Assembly: GCA_900291925.1 (NCBI GenBank)
Contig: UWYS01000008.1
Coordinates: forward strand, 434,001-498,000
Direction: 5' to 3'
DNA: 64,000 bases
Source: Thecaphora thlaspeos
Lineage: Eukaryota > Basidiomycota > Ustilaginomycetes > Urocystidales > Glomosporiaceae
Shown in pieces: positions 56,901-64,000 of this stretch. Under the pieces are notes generated by a model that saw nothing but the letters and a program-made list of their open reading frames with translations, made no database searches and was not told where the DNA came from. Position 1 is the first letter of the stretch. Each line of letters opens with the position of its first letter. A program made the position numbers and the translations under genes.

Positions 56901-59685
56901 TATGTTCCAGATCTTTGCCGCTCGGATGTTCGAGCAGAGGGTCCTACAGGCCTATCGCGAAAAGGCAAGTGTCTCCGCGACATCTCGAGTGAGAGCGGTG
57001 CCGCCCTGCCATCACTGGATACGGAGCTGACCTCTCCCCCTGCACCTTGCTGCTGCCGTCGTCTGTCTGGCTAACAGGTCGCCCAGGAACGTCAGCTTCA
57101 GCTTCTCCGCGAGCTCGAGGAGGAGGACATTAACGAGAAGGCCAAGGAAGCCAAGCGACAGAAAGACAACCAGAAGAAGAAGGACAAGAAGAGGTGAGTA
57201 GGTCTGGACGCTTACCTCGGACTCCCTTGCTCATGCTCGGGATCTCGCGCAGTGCCGCGCTTCAAACGGATTGACCGATTCCCTTTGTCTGCAAACGCGA
57301 CGCAGGATCCAACGGGAACAACGCGAAGCCGAACGCCTGCGCAAGGAGGAGGAGCGCGCGGCTGAGGAGGCTGCCGCCAAAGCCCGCGCGGAAAAGCAGC
57401 GCGAGGCCGACCTCAAGAGGCAGGAGGAGCTCCGTGCGAAGCGCGAAGCCGAGCGACGCGCCAAGGAAGAGGAAAAGGCACGCAAGGAAGAAGAGAAGCG
57501 CAAGCGCCAGGCCGAGGAGCGCGAGCGCGAGCTCGAGCGGGAACGCAAGCGCAAGGAGAAGGAGGACAAGGCCCGCCTTGAGAGGGAGGCCAAGGAGCGG
57601 GACAGGAAGCAGAAGGAAGACGAGGCCAAGCGGCTCAAGGAGAAGGAAAAGGCCGAGCGCGAGCAGCAGGAGCGTGCGCAGAAGGCGAAGGCAGAGGAAA
57701 CCAGGAAGGCCGAGGCGACCCGGAAGGAGAAGGACGCTGCGGACAAGGCAGTGGCGCAGGCCAAGTGGGCGGCGGCTTCGGCTGCGGCTGCTGCGGCCGC
57801 CGCCGGTGCCGCTCCCGCTGCTTCGCCTCAGGCGACGAGCGATCGGACCACGAGCGCCTCGCCTTCCGCCAAAAGCGCGCTGCGATCTTCCCCCGGCCCC
57901 AACGCTCCTCAGGGCGCCGGCGGCCGATCCAAAGCTGGCTCCGTGCAGGACTCGCCTTTCGCCTCCCAGAACGGCTCGAAGTCTGCGGGCGGAGGCCGGG
58001 CCGGACAGGCTCAGCGGCAGCAGGCCGTCGGCTCGGGCTCCTCGCTGCCTCCGCAGGCCTCTTCGACGCTCCCCGCTCCCCCTCAGGGCCTGCCGCCTCG
58101 GCCCTCTAACGCGGTCGTTAACCCGACGAGCTTCCATCCAGCCTCGCAGGGCCCCTCCTCGGTCTCCGTCTCGGCCAATGCCGGCCTCCCGAGACCTCCC
58201 GTCAGCGCTGGTGTGCCGGCTCCGTCTTCGGTCCCTTCGCTCGGCTTCGGCTCGATCGGTCCGCAGGGCTTTGGCACTGCGCCTGGCATGCCGCCTGCTC
58301 CCGCCGCCGCAAACAAGGTCGCGCCGACGCCTGCTGCTGCAGTCAAGGCCCCCCAGACACCGCATCAGCCCCAGGTTCAGCAGTCGCCGTTTGCCCATAA
58401 CGCGCCCTCGCAGCACCACCAGCTCATCTCTCCCGGGGCCGGGGCCGGGCCGGGCGGGTCGCGAGCCGCGCCCTCTTTTGCACCGGCAAGCTTCGACGCC
58501 CTTCGGTCGCCGACGCTCGCCAACGGGCTCTCGTTGTCGGGCATGGTTCTGGCCGGCAAGGGTTCCGTCGATTCCGCTCTGCAGTCTCCCGGCATTGGCC
58601 TTGGCTCGGCCACCAACAGTCTGGCCTCTCTCAATCTAGCCGCTTCGTCCTCGGTGGGCTCGCCGCTGCACGGCAACAAGCAGGGCGGCATGGGAGTGGG
58701 AGGACTCCCGGGTCCGTCGCAACAGTCGCCGGCGTTCATGGGCCACGGCGTGCCGGGCCCGACCCAGGGTGTCATGCCTGACATTCGCCAGGGTGCCGCT
58801 GAGCCGCCGCGCTCGCGAGCAACTTCGATGGCCGACTCGGATCAGCTCAACAGCATCGGCGGCGGGATGCATTCATCCTCGGCCCTGTCGCAGCGACCGA
58901 TCCAGAGGCCTACACCTCCCACGCCGATCGGCCCCATCGGCAGGCCGCGCCACACGGACACGCACCCATACGACGATCCTTTTGGCATGGGCGGCCACAA
59001 CGGCCGATCTTCGAGCAGCGCCAGCAACTCTGGCTCGGCGAGCCCAAAGCTACCGCAGGGCATCCTGGGCAGCTCGGCGCTCGGCGGAGACGACGAGCTG
59101 GTGGAGCCCAAGCCGCGAAGGGTCAGCAACACCGTCCCGATCAGCGCCGGCTCCAGCGCCGGCGGCCACGGTTCCTTCTTCGGCATGGGCAGCGGCGCCG
59201 TCGGCAGCAACTTTGGCATGAGCGGGCCGTCGCCCTGGAACTCGTTCTCGTCCGGCGTCCCGTCGGCGCCCGGACCGCTCTCGCCGGGCTATAGCCTCGG
59301 ACCTTCGCTCAACTTGCCGCTGAACTCGTCCGCTGCGCCCGGCTCGATCGACCCGTGGGCGCGAGCTCAGAGCAGCTGGGACCGCGCGCGCTCTGCGTTC
59401 GAGCAGCCGACAGGCGGCGGCGGCGGCGGTGGATTCGGCCAGATTGGCGGTCTCGGCAGCGTCGGCAACCAAATGTTGCACGGCAACAACCTCGGCGGCC
59501 ACCACGCTCAGCACCAGGCTGTCGGCGGCAGACAGCCGGGCAGCGGATCTACGATGAACCCCTTTGGAGCGCCGCGCAGCATCTTTGGCCATGCGCCGCA
59601 GCATCCGTGTGCGATCGGCTCGGCGCTGTCGCCAGCCTCGCCCGGCTCACGCCCCGGCGGCAACGATGACCGCAACGGTCTGTGA
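53991..59685 (+). CDS. NST1: Stress response protein NST1
   Basis: Exons 53991-56202, 56551-56759, 56860-56964, 57078-57193 and 57306-59685 give 1673 aa. The region is dominated by low complexity: poly-Ala/Gln and [10 protein letters not shown] near the start, His-rich, Asp/Glu runs, a long Glu/Lys/Arg coiled coil ([20 protein letters not shown] onward), then a 700-residue Pro/Ser/Gly tail. The diagnostic block is [40 protein letters not shown] and [16 protein letters not shown], and after intron 1 [20 protein letters not shown] and [20 protein letters not shown]. This is Nst1, linked to salt tolerance and mRNA decay bodies in yeast. Intron 3 must use a GC donor (AAG|GCAAGT) to stay in frame. 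Confidence 0.92.
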
Positions 59686-60571
59686 AGAAGCAGCATTGGC
59701 TTGTCGCTGCTTTCGTCATGGAGCCTAGCTCGGTAGCCCTCGAGTCAAGCCCGGTTTCCCTGTGCGACTCTCTTAGTCCATTCAGAGTTGGAACCTGCTC
59801 TCGCGATGTTGCAATCTCGTTCGTTTGCTACTCGTCGGCTCTCTTTGTCCGTTTCGTCGCCGTCTGCTCGGGTCGAGTCGCGGTCGAGTCGCATCGCTTT
59901 CCATTCCCGTGTTAAGTCCCGGCGCTCTTGATCTTGTCCTCGCGATTCGCTTCCTTTCCCCCCTGCGCGTCCTCTCCTCCTTCCGTCTATCTAGCATTCT
60001 GCCCCCCACGCACCTCGCACCTCAAACGTAAAGAGAGACAGGACACACTTCCCACGATGACTAAGTCGTCCGTCCGTCCGTCGTCAGCCTAGTCGGTTGG
60101 TCTGACGTGAAAAATTCAATTGTACCACAAACGCAGACGGATGGATATTCTCTTCCCGTTGCTCTTTGCTGGCTGGCACCATCGACGGGTTTTGCGGAGG
60201 ATTAGGGGCATTGACGGGCTGGTAGCCGTCGACTGAGCCAGAGTGGACCATTATCAAAGGCCAGGGCAGACGACTGAAGCGTACACGCACGCTGCATGAC
60301 ATTTGAAGGGGGAAACACACTTGGGACATTTATTTTATTTTTTCCCTTTTCTCGAAAGAGGACATTACGGTCAGATCGGAAACTTGGCTTAAGACGAGTC
60401 GAGGCGGATTGTTTAGTGTGGTGTGGGGAGAGTCGATTGAGGGAACGAGACGTAAGACCCTGAGCGAATGTGTATCCCTACGTATTTCTGCGGCCCACCG
60501 GTCGATCGAAGCGCCACCTGCGAGTTGTGTCGCGCCGTTACTACTACTGGCGACGCGTCGCACGCAGCTGG
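59686..60571. other. Convergent 3' region of NST1 and the secreted-protein copy
   Basis: 886 bp; no gene. From about 60280 rightward the sequence resembles 62140-62480 (CACACGCACGCTGCA, GGCATTGCGGTCAGATCAGA-like and GGCTTA-GACGA words), marking the left end of the tandem duplication. Confidence 0.55.
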
Positions 60572-61385
60572 TCAGAAGGGACCCTGATGCTTCGGTCGGA
60601 GGCACCAGGAGCCGGACGTAACACTCGCAGTGGGGTGACAGTAGTCGAGCGTCAGCAGGGGATCGATCTGCTTCTCTGAGTTACTCTTGTCCTCGTAGAA
60701 GAGTCCATAGTTCATAGACGTGATGGGACGCGGTTTCGGGGTGGTGGCGGTACAGACCCACTCGCGGTCTCTGGAGTAGTCGTAGCCCCACCACGTAGTG
60801 TCATCACTCTCGAAGGCGGAGATATGGGTCTTGCCCTCCGCGAACGTCATGCCGTACAGCAAGAAGTGGCAACTACGTTTCTTGCCTGCGTAATCTTCAG
60901 ACTTGAGGCCGCAAGGCTCGACGTTGGCGGTGATGACCTGGGTGGTGCCGCTGTTGCCCTCATGAAGGCTGGTGGAGATACTGACCAGTCGTCCTGTGTA
61001 ATAGCTAAAATCCTGCAAGCCGACTGTGACATTGGTCTCGCTGTGGATCGAGAGGTCAACGTATCCGTCCTATTTGTTCTACGAAATACGAGAAACGCTC
61101 GTCAACTCTACTGAGCTTCGTATCAAACATCATCCTGTACAGGCTCACAATAACTAGATCGACAACTCACCTTGCTGTCCACAACTTGGATATTTTCTCG
61201 AGATCGACATAGGCTCGAGGTTTGAGAGTAGAACTGCATTCTTTGAAGTTGATGCGCACCGTCTAGCGCGCCCATACGCCCGTGAGTTTGCAGTTCCCAG
61301 ACGCGCTGGATGGAATGTTGGAGAGGGAGGTGGCTCTAGAGAGAGTGGGGAGGAGGAGAGCCTGAAGGATGGCGTTGCGCTGCAT
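60572..61385 (-). pseudogene. Disrupted copy of the short secreted-protein family (copy A)
   Basis: This is a diverged relative of the gene at 62487-63395. Exon 1 begins with a signal-peptide-like MQRNAILQALLLPTLSRATS from 61385 and ends at the conserved donor after 61171. Exon 2 is 61069-60572, intact, with VGLQDFSYYTGRLVSIS, FLLYG, DPLLTLDYC and SWCL motifs shared with copy B. In exon 1 an in-frame TAG falls at the position where copy B has Tyr, just before VRINF, and exon 1 length is one base out of phase with exon 2. I found no intron that removes both defects. So this copy is probably non-functional unless splicing or the start differs. Role unknown; the family may be secreted effectors by inference only. 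Confidence 0.65.
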
Positions 61386-62486
61386 CTTGGCTGGGGGATG
61401 GAGAAGTGTGGAGATGGTGTGGCTTGGTGTCAAGGAAGAAGTGGGGGAAAGGGGGGAAAGAGGGAGGGGCAAGTACCTTCTCGCGAGTCCAGCCAGGTGA
61501 GTAACGGAACGTCGAAGGGTGCGTACGCCCACCTCTCTTCACGGCTCTCGATGGTCGACCTTGGGTATTTTCCCCCACTTGGCGTTCTTCCTTTATCGCA
61601 TTCACACACCACCACTCTCCCGCACGCCCACCTTCAGCTGCCGAGCGCCAGGAAGGAAGTCCCGCCGCCTCGACACAGCCACAAGCCTTCATATCGACCT
61701 CGACTGTCCCTTGAAGCGTCAAGCGTCCCGGAGAAAAGGTGGTTGGGTGGGAGGTTGGGGGGGGGGGGGCTCGGTCTACGGCTGCTGCCCTGACCACTAC
61801 CTTTTAATACCGTCCTTTACCCCTCTTGCCAAGCCGTGCATGTGGGAGACCAGCCTGACAAAGAGAGGTCGATGTGGGAGCGGTCAGAGTGACCAAGAGG
61901 GGGTGGGAAACGGCAACCTTCTCGGCTCGTCGGACCGATATCCGGGCCCCCACTTTGGTGGAGGGACAGCCGTTGCCTCAGATCTCCTAGGCTGTGACGA
62001 TAGAAGTTGCATGACGTTCGCAGCTCGCTTGATCCCGCACCATCTCAACGAAGGTGTGAGCAGACCGTTGGTCGAAAGTCATCACGCGTCGCCGAGCCAA
62101 AAGGGACGGACCAAAGGCTAGGGCACGACACAGACTGAAGCGCACACGCACGCTGCACAGAGAGAAACACAACCGGAACTTTCGGTTTCTTTGTAAGAGG
62201 GCATTGCGGTCAGATCAGAGACGATTTCGGACAATTGATTTGGTTTTCTTCGGAAGGGGACGGCGCGATCATATCGAGACTTTGGCTTAGACGATTCAAT
62301 TGCGAAGTGGATTGTGCGAGACGATTGGACGGACGGGACGTGGAGACGCAGAGCGCAAATGATTTCGGATCTCAGCGTCCTACCGGTCGATCGGAGCGCC
62401 GCTTGCGAGTGTCGCGCCCTTACGGGCGGTCGTCCGTACGCGTCGCACCCAGCTGGCCAGCCGGGAAGACGTTCTTGCGATGAGCG
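61386..62486. other. Duplicated intergenic unit between the two secreted-protein copies
   Basis: Upstream of copy A (61386-61800) and downstream of copy B (62140-62486) sequences; each resembles the equivalent flank of the other copy. A G run lies at 61759-61770. A shorter TCTCGCGAG palindrome lies at about 61480. No independent gene. Confidence 0.55.
61622..61740. repeat. Duplicated promoter block, left copy
   Basis: GCACGCCCACCTTCAGCTGC and following bases align closely with the block at 63623-63735, about 2.0 kb to the right, including the GAGCGCCA, CCGCCTCGA and CAAGCGTCC words. Confidence 0.8.
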
Positions 62487-63395
62487 TCAAAGTAAGCACC
62501 AGCCAGGACGCGAGGGACCGTTTTTGGGCTGACAGTAATCAAGCTCCAGAAGAGGGTCGACGGTTTCCTCGGCGTCGTCTTCGAGCGTATAGAAGTAGTC
62601 ACCGTCATAAGTCTGGATGGAAGGCGTGTAGTCGGATCTGTCATAACAGACGTTCTCGTAAACGTTGTCGGATACGCGCTTGTATCCCCACAAGTTCTCG
62701 CCACCATACTTGTCAAGACGCAGACTGTGACGAGTGTCGTCGTCCTCGTCCTCGTCCTTGTCGTCGTCCTTGTCGTGGCGGTCGCCACCCTTGCTGTGAT
62801 GAACGCTCGTGAGTCGGCCCTCGAACTTGTTATCGACAGATTCACCGCTGCTTGAGAGGCTCGCGCCGTACAGCAAGTAGGGGCAGTATCGATTGTTGTC
62901 GTTGAACGAGGCCCTGCAAGGTTCGACGGTGGCGAGGGCCGCGGGATTATCGCCGCGAACATCGGGGTCACGCCCGTCGGTGAAGACTGTTACCAGTCGT
63001 CCCACTCTGTATTGACTGGTCTGCAGGCCGACCGTCGCATTATAGTTGACGGGGAGCGAGACTTCAACGTAGCCGTCCTGTTGCTCCACGGATATGAGAC
63101 ACTCTCGTCAGCTCTACTTAGCGCCCTCAAAAGCATCAGCCCCTACCTCAACACTTTATCGACAACTCACCTGACTTGTCACCTTGCGGACGCAGCCCAT
63201 TACATTCTGGTCCATCTGGATAAAGTACTGACGGCCAGGCTCCTCAGCGCAATTGTCGAAGTTGATGCGCACCTTGTAGTACAAATTGCTCAGCGGGCAA
63301 ACATACGCCTGATGGTTCGAATTGGAATAGTGGGAGGCGGCTCCGCAGAGAGTGGGGAGAAGGAGGAGAGCTTGCAGGAGGGTGTTGCGTTGCAT
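62487..63395 (-). CDS. Short secreted protein (copy B), family unknown
   Basis: Exons 63395-63171 and 63077-62487, intron GTGAGT...CAACAG, phase 0, 271 aa. The N-terminus MQRNTLLQALLLLPTLCGAA is a clear signal-peptide candidate. The mature part begins HYSNSNHQAYVCPL and has several Cys, one NAT sequon, and VRINFDNC, VGLQTSQYRVGRLVTVF, YCPYLLYG and DPLLELDYCQP motifs. An acidic run (KDDDKDEDEDDD) lies near the middle. The C-terminus is GWCLL. No known domain recognised. The pair with copy A, the signal peptide, Cys content and location in a recent duplication suggest a lineage-specific secreted protein; effector function is inference. Transcription runs toward copy A. Confidence 0.8.
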
Positions 63396-64000
63396 GTTGG
63401 CTAGTCGATAGGAAGTGTCAGATGGGTTGGTGCGAAGAGGAGCGGAGGGGAAAGTGGAGTGCGAGAGGGGGGTGTTTAAGTACCTTTCCGCGAGTCAAGC
63501 CTGCAAGTGGGCAATGGTACGTCGAGGACCCTGGCTACTTCGAGAAACGTCTAGGCCTCTCTTCACGGCACTCGCCCGGCTCGGGAAGGTTGGCCTGGCC
63601 AGTTTCGTCCGTTCGTACTTGCACGCCCACCTTCAGCTGCCGAGCGCCATGAACGAGGTCCTACCGCCTCGAGACAGCCACGGCTTTCATCGACGGCGAC
63701 TGTTCCGTAAATTTTCAAGCGTCCGGAACAGGGGATGGGGCAGAGCTACAGAGCTCAGACTACAACTGTCCACGTAATCCCTTGAGCCTTCTTACCAAGC
63801 GTGGGATGGTTCAGCCCTACAAAGAGAAGTGGGATACGGCAATCTTTCCGGCTCATCGCACCGTCATCCGGCTGGCCATTGATATGGAGGACTGTCGTTG
63901 TACACCTCGGATCCCCGTGGCCCTGACCACAATCGTTGCACACGATATTCGCAAAAAGCGCTGTGCAGCATTTGGGCAGAACGTGCGTGGGAATCGGAAT
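63396..64000. other. Upstream flank of copy B, part of the duplicated unit, runs to the window edge
   Basis: Promoter region of copy B. From about 63775 to the edge it still resembles 61800-61990 (AAGCCTTCTTACCAAGCG-, CAAAGAGA- and GGGA-ACGGCAA-like words), so the duplication extends past this window and a further copy may follow. Confidence 0.6.
63623..63735. repeat. Duplicated promoter block, right copy
   Basis: Partner of the block at 61622-61740; same orientation, so the two are direct repeats about 2.0 kb apart. Confidence 0.8.

Noticed and set aside
57262..58419. 385-aa minus-strand Leu/Arg-rich frame
   Set aside because: Antisense of the NST1 coiled coil; a Glu/Lys/Arg coding run read backwards.
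61519..62121. 200-aa plus-strand frame between the secreted-protein copies
   Set aside because: Runs through duplicated promoter sequence and a G homopolymer; the equivalent frame is not kept in the right-hand copy.

Overview
The window is nuclear DNA of a filamentous or dimorphic basidiomycete. GC-rich exons, many short GT-AG introns (mostly 45-160 nt, often with GTGAGT donors) and the protein sequences point to the smut lineage (Ustilaginomycotina). That placement is inference from general resemblance, not from a search. I placed 20 protein-coding loci, one disrupted protein-coding copy and one 5S rRNA gene. No tRNA, CRISPR array, transposase or viral gene was recognised.

Layout, left to right. 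0-5 kb: the N-terminal part of an MFS drug transporter runs off the left edge; then 2.6 kb without a gene, a luciferase-like-domain protein, and a small twin-CX9C protein. 5-10 kb: a gene that reads without a stop from a YtcJ-type amidohydrolase into a SAM methyltransferase. 10-19 kb: RHO2-type GTPase, proteasome subunit RPN9, a small conserved fungal protein, and GAPDH. Downstream of the GAPDH stop lies a hidden Ser-Arg-Leu-stop that could become a peroxisomal signal by alternative splicing. 19-31 kb: single-exon mitochondrial RNA polymerase RPO41, a small Gln/Gly-rich protein, and histone H3K36 methyltransferase SET2. 31-44 kb: SEC12 (WD40, Sar1 exchange factor), a cytochrome-b5-fused sphingolipid delta-8 desaturase, coatomer delta subunit, PAN3, and a membrane class-3 lipase.

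45-46 kb: an unusual array of ten copies of a near-palindromic CTCGCGCGAG-type motif spread over about 460 bp, directly upstream of a 5S rRNA gene that has a TATA box at about -30. 46-60 kb: an oxidoreductase-like-domain protein packed 28 bp behind COQ8, calcium-channel subunit MID1, and the long low-complexity protein NST1. 60-64 kb: a tandem segmental duplication (about 2 kb unit) carrying two related short secreted-protein genes. The left copy has a broken first exon, and the duplicated flank continues to the right edge.

Most genes are housekeeping (proteasome, secretory pathway, mitochondrion, chromatin, mRNA decay) and do not form one pathway. Several share the secretory route (SEC12, delta-COP, desaturase) or the mitochondrion (CX9C protein, RPO41, COQ8, OXLD1-like). 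The regions most worth following up are the palindromic array beside 5S, the amidohydrolase-methyltransferase fusion, the possible dual-targeted GAPDH, and the secreted-protein duplication. Exon boundaries were read by eye from splice signals and reading-frame continuity.
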